A stretch of DNA of 35,072 nt from contig JAFYUT010000102.1 in assembly GCA_017549485.1 (NCBI GenBank), positions 1 to 35,072 of the forward strand. Reading direction: 5' to 3'. Shown here piece by piece: positions 15,338 through 23,248 of the stretch (the stretch's first letter is position 1; every line of letters begins with the position of its first letter). The notes under the pieces were generated by a model. It did no database searches. It had not been told where the DNA came from and saw only the letters and a list, made by a program, of their open reading frames with translations. The stretch comes from Akkermansia sp. (GTDB lineage Bacteria > Verrucomicrobiota > Verrucomicrobiia > Verrucomicrobiales > Akkermansiaceae). Position numbers and translations under genes: made by a program.

Positions 15338-15493
15338 TTATTCTTTGTCGGAATGCTTGTCTGATTGGGAGCAACCGCCGCAGTGGCCGCCACAGCCACC
15401 GCAGCCGCCTTTGCCGCATTTTTTGCGGAGGCATGAGCGCAGGGCGAGTAAACTGCAGATGATAAGTACTGTAATGATGATGGCATCTGCCAT
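15338..15493 (-). CDS. FeoB-associated Cys-rich membrane protein
   Basis: 51 residues. One N-terminal membrane span (AIIITVLIICSLLAL), then a short basic stretch and a Cys/Gly cluster (CGKGGCGGCGGHCGGC) with a hydrophilic tail. This is the usual architecture of the small FeoB-associated proteins (Pfam FeoB_associated) that follow feoB in many bacteria. It starts 21 nt after the feoB stop and ends 22 nt before the porin start. The Cys cluster could bind iron or act as a redox sensor; its job in the family is not settled. Confidence 0.88.
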   Translation of the reverse strand: MADAIIITVLIICSLLALRSCLRKKCGKGGCGGCGGHCGGCSQSDKHSDKE

Positions 15494-15514
15494 ATGGGTA
15501 ATGTGTGCTTGGTT

Positions 15515-18190
15515 TTAATCTTGGTTGGAGTTGGGGTTAGAGCGTACGGCTTGTACAAGGATGCACAACAACAGTATGCATGCCACAAGTGCCCCGGTGC
15601 CGAAATCGCCCGTGATACACAGGGTGCCGATTTGGTAGGTGCAGAAGGATACGATATATGCCCAAATGCACATGAAACCAATGGCCAGCCAGGTCCAGCG
15701 TGCGCTGTTCATTTCTCTGCGTATGGCACCGCATGCGGCAAAACAGGGGGCACACAATATGTTGAACAGCAGGAATGAAACGGCACTCAGGGCGGTGAAT
15801 GCGCCGGCTGCGTTTACATTGGCTGCCACGCCTATGGCTTCTGCGTTTTCATCTTCCTCTTCTTCTGCTGTGTCGATTTCAACAGGTTTTGCATCACGTG
15901 CCGTGGCGTTGGTTTGCCACAGGGCCATCGTGAGGGCTGAGAGGGCATTGGCCTTACCGATATCCGCCGTGCGGGGCAGTTCATCTGTCGGTGCGTCTTC
16001 TGTTGCTTGCTCGTCATCCTCAGGTGCAGGATAGAGCAGGCCTAACGTAGCCACTACGTTTTCTTTGGCAATAAAGCCGGTGATGGTGGCAACGGCGGGT
16101 TTCCAATCACCCCAGCCCAAGGGCTCAAAGAGCGGGGCAAAAGCGTTGCCGGTGTCTGCCAGCATGCCGTGGCTGATGGGGGCACCCTCTAAATTCTCTT
16201 GCTCTGGCAGGTAGGTGAAATTCCAGCTGTAGTTAGAGAGTGTCCAAATGATGGCAGATGCCAGGAAGATAACCGTACCTGCTTTCTTGACGAAAGACTT
16301 GCAGCGCTTCATGGCTCTCATGTTGATGTTGATACCGCGGGGCGTGTGGTACTCGGGCAGCTCCATCACAAAGGGGGTGTAACTGCCGGCAAACATGTGA
16401 GTTTTGCGCAGCATAAGCCCGCCTAATATTACAGAGCCTATACCTGCAAAGTAGGCAATGGTGGCCACAACTGCGCTTTGCCCTATCATAGCACCTATGA
16501 GCGCAAGTATGGGAAGCTTGGCTCCACAGGGTACAAAGGTGGTAAGCATGATGGTCATGCGGCGGTCTTTCTCGTTCTCTATGGTGCGGGTGGCCATCAC
16601 CCCGGGCACACCGCAGCCCATGGATACCAACAGCGGGATGACTGATTTGCCGGAAAGCCCGATGGTGCGGAATATGCGGTCCATCATGAAGGCTACGCGT
16701 GCCATGTAGCCGCAATCCTCCAGCAGTGCCATCAGGAAGAATAAGACAGCCATTTGCGGCAAGAAACCCAGCACCGCGCCCACGCCGGCTACGATGCCAT
16801 CGGAAATGATGCTTTGCAGTTGTGCGCTGCACTGCAACTTGAGGGTGCCCAACATGCCGAAGCCATAGGCCGCAGCACTCAGCAGGAGCATCCATGCCAA
16901 GAAATCGACTCTGCTGCTGCGACCGTTCATCTTAAATGGGTTGGCAAAGAATGTGCGGGTGCGTCGTCCGTAGCTGTTGGGGGCTTTTTTGCCCGGCAAC
17001 ACGGCACAGCTGAGCCACAGCAGGGCGTTGGCGGCGTACAGTGCCCACATGAGCACGTTGTGTACGGAATCCGGCAGATGCGGGCATATATTCTCCAGCA
17101 CAAAGGGGACAAGCGGCAGGTATAACCAAGCACCGTTCATCCCCAAGTCATGCAGGCGGCGCAGCATGGCCGGGAATAACAGTATCATGCCCAAAATGGC
17201 ACTGAACATGGTCATGGCTTCGGCAGAAGCCGCCGTGTCGCCAATGAATCCGGCTAACCAACCGCCGACTACCGGGCCGAAGAGAACATCATTTGCCCAA
17301 TCCGTGCCCCAAGCTCCCACTGTATTGATGGATAAGTAGTAAATGGAGTACATGACGCCCACAAAGATGAGCGGCCCGGCAAAGCGGTGCGTAAGCACGG
17401 CGTCTACTTTGGTAGAGACTTTCTCTCGCTGCGTTTGACGCGTCATTACCTCGGGGATAAAGGCGCATATGGCATCGTAGCGTCCGCCGGCAATGATAGA
17501 GGCTATGTCATCCTCCAATGCCGCTTCTACGTGCAGGCGTTGTTCTTCGATAGCGTGGCACTCTTGTTTGCTGCGGGAGCTCAGTAATTCTGCGTCTCCC
17601 TCCAGCAGTTTGACCGCTTCAAAGCGGGTGCAGTTACACAAGGTGTGTACCTTCTCTACGGCATCTTCTACCGGGGCTATGTAGTGCAGGAGGCTGGGAG
17701 GTGCCGGGGCATCTGCCAGTATGTGCTTGAGAAGTTCATTGACGCCTAGCTGGGTGAGTGCGCTTACTTTAATGACAGGGCAGCCCAAATGGCGGCTCAG
17801 TGCATCGCTGTCTATTTTGTGCCCATCTGCCTCTGCAAGGTCAATCATGTTCAGTGCCACTACCATGGGGAGACCGGTTTCCAATAGTTGGCTGGTCAGG
17901 TAGAGATTGCGCTCCAAATTGGTGGCATCTACTACGTTGATGAGCATATCGGGCTTCTCTTTCAGTAGGTAGCGGCGCGCTACTACTTCCTCCGGGGTGT
18001 AGGGGGATAAAGAGTAAATGCCGGGTAAATCCTGCAACTCTACATCCTCGTGTTCGGTAAGTTGCCCGCTCTTGCGGTCTACCGTTACCCCGGGCCAGTT
18101 GCCTACATATTGGTTGGAGCCTGTCAATTCATTAAACAGCGTGGTTTTTCCGCTGTTGGGGTTGCCGGCCAATGCAATCACCTTTTTCAT
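15515..18190 (-). CDS. feoB: Ferrous iron transporter FeoB with an embedded DUF805-like insertion
   Basis: 891 residues, against about 750-780 in typical FeoB. Moves Fe2+ across the inner membrane with a G domain at its N-terminus: G1 GNPNSGKT (9-16), G3 DLPG (54-57), G4 NMID (114-117), G5 SA (143-144). The two Gate regions are present: GVGAVLGFLPQ...LEDCGYMARVAFMMDR...MGCGVPGVMATR (470-535) and the C-terminal KENVVATLG...LLFNILCAPCFAACGAIRRE. Residues about 322-450 are extra and carry DUF805 hallmarks (RRLHDLG 344-350, PNSYG 404-408, NGRSSRVDF 422-430). A second, acidic low-complexity insert lies at about 722-790. Second gene of the feo operon. Confidence 0.95.
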   Translation of the reverse strand: MKKVIALAGNPNSGKTTLFNELTGSNQYVGNWPGVTVDRKSGQLTEHEDVELQDLPGIYSLSPYTPEEVVARRYLLKEKPDMLINVVDATNLERNLYLTSQLLETGLPMVVALNMIDLAEADGHKIDSDALSRHLGCPVIKVSALTQLGVNELLKHILADAPAPPSLLHYIAPVEDAVEKVHTLCNCTRFEAVKLLEGDAELLSSRSKQECHAIEEQRLHVEAALEDDIASIIAGGRYDAICAFIPEVMTRQTQREKVSTKVDAVLTHRFAGPLIFVGVMYSIYYLSINTVGAWGTDWANDVLFGPVVGGWLAGFIGDTAASAEAMTMFSAILGMILLFPAMLRRLHDLGMNGAWLYLPLVPFVLENICPHLPDSVHNVLMWALYAANALLWLSCAVLPGKKAPNSYGRRTRTFFANPFKMNGRSSRVDFLAWMLLLSAAAYGFGMLGTLKLQCSAQLQSIISDGIVAGVGAVLGFLPQMAVLFFLMALLEDCGYMARVAFMMDRIFRTIGLSGKSVIPLLVSMGCGVPGVMATRTIENEKDRRMTIMLTTFVPCGAKLPILALIGAMIGQSAVVATIAYFAGIGSVILGGLMLRKTHMFAGSYTPFVMELPEYHTPRGININMRAMKRCKSFVKKAGTVIFLASAIIWTLSNYSWNFTYLPEQENLEGAPISHGMLADTGNAFAPLFEPLGWGDWKPAVATITGFIAKENVVATLGLLYPAPEDDEQATEDAPTDELPRTADIGKANALSALTMALWQTNATARDAKPVEIDTAEEEEDENAEAIGVAANVNAAGAFTALSAVSFLLFNILCAPCFAACGAIRREMNSARWTWLAIGFMCIWAYIVSFCTYQIGTLCITGDFGTGALVACILLLCILVQAVRSNPNSNQD

Positions 18191-18208
18191 AATCCCATTC
18201 GTTTTGTT

Positions 18209-18448
18209 TTATTCTACCACAATGCATGAAGCTTCGCGTTTGCGCAAGCTCAATTCGTATCCCCTTACGGTTATCTCTAACGGATCGCCCAACGGTGCTA
18301 CTTTGCGTACCATTACCTCCGCCCCTTTCGTGAGCCCCATGTCCAGTATGCGCTGGCGTAAGGCTCCTTCCCCCGCTACTCTTACCACTGTAACTCTTTC
18401 TCCGGCTTTCGCCTGCTTGAGAGTTTTGCACGTTTGGTTATTAATCAT
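18209..18448 (-). CDS. feoA: FeoA, SH3-like partner of FeoB
   Basis: 79 residues, normal length. The fold signature is clear: an N-terminal strand segment (KAGERVTVVRVAGEGALRQR), the LDMGLTKGAEVMV motif and the EITVRGYELSLRKREA segment, as in the FeoA domain. It is a small cytoplasmic protein needed for Feo transport, probably by contact with FeoB. First gene of the operon, 18 nt before feoB. Its promoter is overlapped by a DtxR-like palindrome, so repression by an iron-loaded regulator is likely. Confidence 0.96.
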   Translation of the reverse strand: MINNQTCKTLKQAKAGERVTVVRVAGEGALRQRILDMGLTKGAEVMVRKVAPLGDPLEITVRGYELSLRKREASCIVVE

Positions 18449-18475
18449 TGTTAGATACGGCTAATTTGCGGGCAA

Positions 18476-18504
18476 AGTTTAGTCTAAACTAACTTATAAG
18501 TCAA
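18476..18504 (-). promoter_or_regulatory. feo promoter with DtxR-like operator
   Basis: Minus strand TTGACT (18499-18504), 17-nt spacer, TAAACT (18476-18481). A 15-nt palindrome agtttag-t-ctaaact (18476-18490) covers the -10 box. Read on the minus strand with 4 more bases (TTAGTTTAGACTAAACTTT) it matches 14 of 19 positions of the DtxR/IdeR box TTAGGTTAGGCTAACCTAA. Confidence 0.65.
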
Positions 18505-18520
18505 GACAATTTTGCAACTT

Positions 18521-18549
18521 TTTTAAAAACACTTTCAAACTGCTGTTTG
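18521..18549 (-). terminator. Weak hairpin after metX
   Basis: Minus strand CAAAC-AGCA-GTTTG followed by AAAGTGTTTTT, close after the metX stop. The 5-bp stem makes this a tentative call. Confidence 0.3.
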
Positions 18550-18554
18550 TTGAG

Positions 18555-19688
18555 TTATCTGCTCAGGTAAGCGGTAAGTTCTTTTTCGTACAGCTCGGGC
18601 TCAAGCAAGAAGGAGTCGTGCCCTTTTTGGGACAGGATACACTTGTATTCTGCTTGAACGCCGTTTTTGACGAGTTTACGGTGGAATCCGGAGATGGCGC
18701 GTGGGGTGAAGCAACAGTCGGTGCTGATGGCAAAGAGCATGAACGGGATGCCGTATTCGGCAAAGCGTCTGAAGGTAGCGTCTACACTGCGCCCGGTGAT
18801 GGACTCCAGGTTAAAGGAGGTCCACATATTGATGATGCGTATGTAGGCGTTGGCATCAAAACGCTTGGCAAACTTGGTGCCTTGATGAAGCATGTAGCTT
18901 TGTGTGCTCTCTGTGGGGGTAAACCAAGTGAGCAGTCCTTTGCGGTCCGGGGAGCAACCTTTGCGAGCTCGTTTGGCCAAGCCTCGTTGGTATACAAAGT
19001 GTTTATGGCAAATAATGCGTGCCAGAGCTACTCCCCGTACGGGCGGGTCGGAGAGCGGGTAGCGCCCCTCGCAGTATTTTTCATCCATTTCAATGGCACA
19101 GAATTGTTCAAACCCACTGAGTTTGTGCTCAATGGCGGGCTTATAATCTGCCCCTATGATAATGACGGTGCGTACGCGTTCCGGATACAGATTGGTAAAG
19201 GCCAAGCTGAGCATACCACCTATACTGGGGCCTACAAGGGCGAAGCGGTCAATGCCGTAGTGGTCTAAAATCTTGATTTGGGCGCGGGCTTGGTCATTGG
19301 CATTGACCATGGGGAAACGGCTGCCCCATGGTTCACCGTCAGGGGAGATAGAGGCGGGGCCCGTACTGCCATAGCAGCTGCCTACAAAGTTGGCGCAGAT
19401 GATGAAATAGCGATCGGTATCCAGCGGTTTGCCGGGGCCAATCATTTTATCCCACCAGCCTTCAAAGTATTCGGGTTGCCAAAAATCGCCGGCCTCCGGT
19501 AAGGTGTCGTTGAACCCGTGAGCATGGTGGCTGCCGGTGAGGGCATGAAACAGCAGAATGGCATTATTTTTTTCTGCATTGAGGGTACCGTATGTTTCAT
19601 AGGCCAATTGTACATGCGGTATCGTTGTGCCGTTGTCGAATGTAAATTCGCCGATGCTGAGTATTTGTGTGGTTACGGTGCAGGCCAT
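18555..19688 (-). CDS. metX: Homoserine O-acyltransferase, MetX type
   Basis: 377 residues. Alpha/beta-hydrolase-fold enzyme that acylates homoserine (usually with acetyl-CoA) at the start of the methionine branch. Visible: VQLAYETYGTL, LLFHALTGSHHA, the nucleophile elbow GPSIGGML, the AISTDCCF segment with the catalytic Asp, and the catalytic His in GHDSFLLE. Acyl donor (acetyl versus succinyl) cannot be settled from sequence. The frame is open 34 codons further upstream, but those run through the rpmJ terminator; the chosen ATG has a TACAAT box 6 nt before it. It is a separate unit between rpmJ and feoA. Confidence 0.94.
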   Translation of the reverse strand: MACTVTTQILSIGEFTFDNGTTIPHVQLAYETYGTLNAEKNNAILLFHALTGSHHAHGFNDTLPEAGDFWQPEYFEGWWDKMIGPGKPLDTDRYFIICANFVGSCYGSTGPASISPDGEPWGSRFPMVNANDQARAQIKILDHYGIDRFALVGPSIGGMLSLAFTNLYPERVRTVIIIGADYKPAIEHKLSGFEQFCAIEMDEKYCEGRYPLSDPPVRGVALARIICHKHFVYQRGLAKRARKGCSPDRKGLLTWFTPTESTQSYMLHQGTKFAKRFDANAYIRIINMWTSFNLESITGRSVDATFRRFAEYGIPFMLFAISTDCCFTPRAISGFHRKLVKNGVQAEYKCILSQKGHDSFLLEPELYEKELTAYLSR

Positions 19689-19694
19689 GCTCTT

Positions 19695-19723
19695 ATTGTA
19701 TGGGGAATGTTGTTTCTTTATAA
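19695..19723 (-). promoter_or_regulatory. Promoter of metX (leaderless geometry)
   Basis: TACAAT at 19695-19700 lies 6 nt before the ATG. The -35 is poor: TTATAA or TTTATA near 19718-19723, immediately after the U run of the rpmJ terminator. Confidence 0.45.
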
Positions 19724-19725
19724 AC

Positions 19726-19761
19726 AAAAAAAGGACCGGGGTCACCAACACGCCGGTCTCC
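19726..19761 (-). terminator. Intrinsic terminator of rpmJ
   Basis: Minus strand GGAGACCGG / CCGGTCC stem with a small bulge, followed by seven T (19726-19732). A second small hairpin (gcggat / atccgc, 19773-19787) sits between it and the rpmJ stop. Confidence 0.75.
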
Positions 19762-19794
19762 TTTCTCTTGCCGCGGATGTAATCCGCCACGGGT

Positions 19795-19959
19795 TTACTT
19801 AACGCCCTTCTTGCTCAGGCGAGTGCCGGCGGTCGTGCCTTGGCGAGCCTTGAACTTGGGGTTGCTCTTGCAGATGACGTACAGCGTACCCTTGCGCTTC
19901 ACGATCTGGCAATCAGCGTGGCGGCGCTTCATGGAGGCGAGTGAGGAAAGTACTTTCAT
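19795..19959 (-). CDS. rpmJ: 50S ribosomal protein L36, C-terminally extended
   Basis: 54 residues. It begins [17 protein letters not shown] and contains [20 protein letters not shown], which matches the B-type (YkgO-like) L36 that carries an insertion after the first strand. It has Cys17 and Cys30 but not the full CCHC zinc set of A-type L36. The usual chain ends just after KARQG; here about 14 more residues follow ([13 protein letters not shown]). It binds 23S rRNA in the large subunit. Leader of about 60 nt from a consensus-like promoter; monocistronic with its own terminator. Confidence 0.9.
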   Translation of the reverse strand: MKVLSSLASMKRRHADCQIVKRKGTLYVICKSNPKFKARQGTTAGTRLSKKGVK

Positions 19960-20026
19960 TTCTCTGTGTGCGTGTTAATTAGTTAATAAGATGATTCTGC
20001 CGCGATGCTTGCGCGTCGGGGCGCTC

Positions 20027-20054
20027 ATTATACCCTTTTATTTTCGTTTGTAAA
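20027..20054 (-). promoter_or_regulatory. Promoter of rpmJ
   Basis: Minus strand TTTACA (20049-20054), 16-nt spacer, perfect TATAAT (20027-20032). The transcript has a GC-rich leader of about 60 nt before the rpmJ ATG. Confidence 0.65.
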
Positions 20055-20096
20055 GACAAATTTTATAATCGGGTTCATTTTTTTGTTTCTGCTGCT

Positions 20097-21044
20097 TTAA
20101 TAAGGTCTCAGTTTGCCGTAAAAACCGTTATGTAAGGCGCGGAAAAGCGTGTAGAGTTTACCGAGGGTCACTTCATTGGTTTGCAGCATGGCTCGCAGGG
20201 AAAGTAGTATGTAAAAGCCACAGGCTGCTAAACGGTGCAGGGGGCTGTGCGGGTGTTTGAGTCTCTGCAGCCATGCCCAGTTGCGCACTTTATAATACTG
20301 ACGACTTTCCGGTAACCCCGGTTCGTAGAAGAATGAATGCTTGCCTACGCGGTAGCAAATGAGCGGTAATTTAGAGGATGGATGCTCCAACGGTGAGTCT
20401 GCTACGGTGATGAATGCAAAACCGGCCTCTCTCACTTTCCACGGGTATTCTTCATCTTCGCCTCGTATAAATAACTCCGGAGTGGGTACCCCGGCACGGC
20501 GCCACGCTTCGCGGGGGTACAGAGCCCCGAGCCAGCCGGCACGGCTGGGTATGATGTTGCCCTCCGGCAGTTCTTCACGCGTCTGCACACTGTTCCAAGG
20601 GCGGCGCTCATTACCCGTAACAATGGTAAGCGGCCAGCTCAACTCGTCATCCTTGGTCGGGTCTATGACCATGCTCATGCGCACAGTCATTTCATCCACC
20701 TCTACCGCTAACAGGTTTTCTAAACTGTGTGGACGCGGCCATGAGTCGTCATCCAGCACCCAAACGAAGTCTGCTTTCAGTTTGGCAAAGGCATGCTCAA
20801 TACCATGGGCGCAGCCTCCGGCGTTGCCCAAGTTGCTCTCCATTTGGAGTATGTGCAGGGTGTCTGCCGGAAACAGCTCGCCTGCCAGTTCTTGAGCAGC
20901 CGGCAACAGCGCATCATCAGCCGTGCTGTTGTTAATGATAAGTATTTGCTCCGGCTTACGTGTTTGTGCGCCCAGCCGCCTCAGGCAAGTGAGAGACCTC
21001 TCAGCACTTCCGAAGTGGGTGAATATGGCGCAAATACGTGGCAT
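20097..21044 (-). CDS. Family 2 glycosyltransferase, GlfT-like
   Basis: 315 residues from the ATG at 21042-21044, chosen because homologs begin at the first strand (RICAIFTHFG) and because a -10 box ends 6 nt upstream. GT-A fold features: the nucleotide-sugar strand (QILIINNSTAD), NLGNAGGCAHGI, the metal-binding DDD motif (WVLDDDSWP) and the catalytic-base region FIRGEDEEYPWKVREAG. The last motif and the overall plan resemble rhamnosyl/galactofuranosyltransferases. The C-terminal 80 residues are basic and hydrophobic, suggesting membrane attachment. Donor and acceptor are unknown. A UGM-like flavoprotein at the end of the window would fit Galf chemistry, but the link is inference. Confidence 0.82.
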   Translation of the reverse strand: MPRICAIFTHFGSAERSLTCLRRLGAQTRKPEQILIINNSTADDALLPAAQELAGELFPADTLHILQMESNLGNAGGCAHGIEHAFAKLKADFVWVLDDDSWPRPHSLENLLAVEVDEMTVRMSMVIDPTKDDELSWPLTIVTGNERRPWNSVQTREELPEGNIIPSRAGWLGALYPREAWRRAGVPTPELFIRGEDEEYPWKVREAGFAFITVADSPLEHPSSKLPLICYRVGKHSFFYEPGLPESRQYYKVRNWAWLQRLKHPHSPLHRLAACGFYILLSLRAMLQTNEVTLGKLYTLFRALHNGFYGKLRPY

Positions 21045-21050
21045 GCCCCC

Positions 21051-21079
21051 ATTATGCACTAATTATGTCGCTTTGGCAA
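21051..21079 (-). promoter_or_regulatory. Promoter of the glycosyltransferase (leaderless geometry)
   Basis: Minus strand TTGCCA (21074-21079), 17-nt spacer, CATAAT (21051-21056), then 6 nt to the ATG. Confidence 0.55.
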
Positions 21080-21120
21080 GTTTAAATGTTACGTTTCAGT
21101 GGCATCGTGAACACGCAGGC

Positions 21121-21149
21121 TTGACAAGTGGGGGGGGGAGTGCTACCAT
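21121..21149 (+). promoter_or_regulatory. Promoter of tyrS with a G9 run in the spacer
   Basis: Consensus TTGACA (21121-21126), 17-nt spacer, TACCAT (21144-21149). Nine consecutive G (21130-21138) fill the middle of the spacer, so a change in run length would alter -35/-10 spacing. Leader of about 23 nt without a Shine-Dalgarno sequence or T-box. Confidence 0.6.
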
Positions 21150-21178
21150 AACGCGCGAATCATTAACCTTTTTATCAA

Positions 21179-22399
21179 ATGACCTTTTACGAAGAACTCG
21201 AATGGCGTGGGCTTATTAATCAAATCTCCAGCCCTGATCTGATAGAGAAACTCAACAAGGGAGGTCTTACCTTTTATATTGGTACAGACCCCACTGCTGA
21301 CAGTTTGCACTTGGGTCACTATTCGAGCTTCCTCATTACCCGCCGTTTACGTAATGCCGGCCATACCCCCATTTTGTTGGTAGGTTTGGCCACGGGCCTC
21401 ATTGGTGACCCTCGCGGTACGGTAGAGCGTGAGCTGAAGCAGAAAGAAGAGGTGTTCCGTAATTATGAGGCTTTGAAAGCACAGGTGGAAAAAATCTTCG
21501 GGTTTGAAGTCGTCAATAATTACGACTGGATTAACCAGATGAATGTGATTGATTTCTTCCGTGATTACGGTAAGTACATCAATGTGGGGTACATGTTGAC
21601 CAAAGATCATGTACGTCGCCAGATGGAAAGCGGTATTTCGTACGCTGAGTTTTCTTACATGTTGATTCAAGCCATCGACTTCAAGCACCTGCATGAGACT
21701 CGCGGTGTAGACCTTCAGGTTGCCGGTAGTGACCAGTGGGGCAACATTACCACCGGTATTGAGCTTATCCGTAAAACAACGGGGGATGAGGTATATGCCC
21801 TCACCATGCCGTTGGTGACGGATTCTCAGGGTAACAAGTTCGGTAAGAGTGAGGGTAATGCCCTTTGGCTGGATAAGAATAAGACTTCTCCTTACCAGCT
21901 TTATCAGTTCCTTATCAATGCGGAGGATTCTCAGGTGATTACCTATCTTAAGCGCCTTACATTCCTTACTCCGGAGCAGATTACTGAGATTGAGGCAGAG
22001 CATCTTGCCCACCCCGAGCTTCGCGTGGCTCAAAAGGCGCTTGCTCGCGAGATTATCTCTGACTTGCACGGTGTAGAGGAATTTGACAAAGCTGTGGATA
22101 TCAGTGCCAAGCTTTTTGCCGGTGATTATGCCGGCTTGAGTTTGGCTGATATACGCACCGGCATGAGTAATGTGCCCCATGTGAAGATTGAGGCCGGAGC
22201 TTTGCTGGATGTTCTGGTAAACTCCCGTGTATGTGCTTCTAAGCGCGAGGCCCGCGAGTTTATCAATAACGGGGCTATATCCATCAATGGTGCGGTAGTG
22301 AAAGACCCTGCCTTTGAGGTGACCCCTGCATGCGCCATTGAGGGTGCTGTGGTGGTGATTCGCCGTGGCAAAAAGAAGTTCTATCTCGGGGAATTCTGA
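21179..22399 (+). CDS. tyrS: Tyrosyl-tRNA synthetase
   Basis: 406 residues, normal for the bacterial enzyme. Class I synthetase that charges tRNA-Tyr. HLGH at 44-47 is the HIGH motif and KFGKS at 220-224 the KMSKS motif. The tyrosine-binding region is seen in FYIGTDPTADSLHLGH, and QVAGSDQWGNITTG is the conserved segment before KMSKS. The C-terminal 65 residues (KREAREFINNGAISINGAVV) form an S4 RNA-binding domain. Its stop overlaps the next start (TGATG), so the following secreted protein is translationally coupled. Confidence 0.97.
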   Translation: MTFYEELEWRGLINQISSPDLIEKLNKGGLTFYIGTDPTADSLHLGHYSSFLITRRLRNAGHTPILLVGLATGLIGDPRGTVERELKQKEEVFRNYEALKAQVEKIFGFEVVNNYDWINQMNVIDFFRDYGKYINVGYMLTKDHVRRQMESGISYAEFSYMLIQAIDFKHLHETRGVDLQVAGSDQWGNITTGIELIRKTTGDEVYALTMPLVTDSQGNKFGKSEGNALWLDKNKTSPYQLYQFLINAEDSQVITYLKRLTFLTPEQITEIEAEHLAHPELRVAQKALAREIISDLHGVEEFDKAVDISAKLFAGDYAGLSLADIRTGMSNVPHVKIEAGALLDVLVNSRVCASKREAREFINNGAISINGAVVKDPAFEVTPACAIEGAVVVIRRGKKKFYLGEF

Positions 22400-23241
22400 T
22401 GCGAATCTCTCTGATTATTACTGCATTGTTAATGCTTACCGGGGCGGCAACGGCTCAGTTGCTTGCCCCGCAGGAAACAGACCCTCTGCGCGTAGAGGCT
22501 GCTGAATATGGTTTGCCGTTACCCCCTACGGCTGATGAGGTGAATGCTTTGTCTGCCGATGTGCGGTTGCAGCAGGCTTCTGCTATCAAGCGTGTGCATT
22601 TGCTGCAGCAGTTGCAATTTATTGCAGATGGTCACACGATGACAGATGGTAACCGCATGGCTACCGTCTATTTAGCTATGAAACTTGATGCGCCTCAGGC
22701 CTACATTCAAATGTTGCAGGCAGAGGCGAATCAGGTTCTTTCTACCGTGCAGTATCGCGTGTTGCGTCGTGCGTACGATAGACTCTTTGAGGTGTATAGG
22801 GTTGATGCTCTGGGTATTCGCTTTTTCGCTGAGAGCGAATTGGCTTCTCTTGAAGAATTGTCGGATATGTCGGGAGAAATACCGCTGGAATCCCTTTTTA
22901 ACTTAGTAAAGGTTGATTCTATTACCACAGCGCAAGCTGCTGAAGATTTGCAAGAAGTAGCCCAGGTGTATATGGAGCTTTCTCGTATCTATGCTGAGGT
23001 TACAGATGCCGAGCAAGCTTCTGCAGTTGTGCCACAAGTTCTGGAGTTGGTCAAACGTTTCGGTAAGGTTTATCCCGGCTTGGCCATGGCTCCCGATTCT
23101 ATCCGTAGCCAACTTTCGGCTGCATATTCACTCAAAATACAGCCGGTATTGCCGGCTCTCATTACGCAGCGCCAGCGCCTACGCGAGGAAAATTTCTATG
23201 GCAATTCCCGCCTCAAGGTGTTGGATTATTTTTTTGATTGA
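22399..23241 (+). CDS. Secreted or periplasmic helical protein of unknown function
   Basis: 280 residues. Signal peptide about 1-19 (SLIITALLMLTGAATA before Q). The mature part is almost all predicted helix, with many Ala, Leu, Glu and Gln and no cysteines that I can see. No known domain is recognised. Its ATG shares the A of the tyrS stop codon, which points to coupled expression rather than shared function. It ends in a strong bidirectional terminator. Confidence 0.8.
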   Translation: MRISLIITALLMLTGAATAQLLAPQETDPLRVEAAEYGLPLPPTADEVNALSADVRLQQASAIKRVHLLQQLQFIADGHTMTDGNRMATVYLAMKLDAPQAYIQMLQAEANQVLSTVQYRVLRRAYDRLFEVYRVDALGIRFFAESELASLEELSDMSGEIPLESLFNLVKVDSITTAQAAEDLQEVAQVYMELSRIYAEVTDAEQASAVVPQVLELVKRFGKVYPGLAMAPDSIRSQLSAAYSLKIQPVLPALITQRQRLREENFYGNSRLKVLDYFFD

Positions 23242-23248
23242 AATGCCG

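Noticed and set aside
18476..18504. Fur box at feoA
   Set aside because: The palindrome fits the DtxR/IdeR pattern better than the GATAAT-based Fur box.
21150..21178. T-box or other riboswitch ahead of tyrS
   Set aside because: The leader is only about 23 nt, too short for a T-box, and no specifier loop or antiterminator is seen.
21347..22180. Minus-strand frame within tyrS
   Set aside because: Overlaps the synthetase catalytic core; no motif and no promoter.
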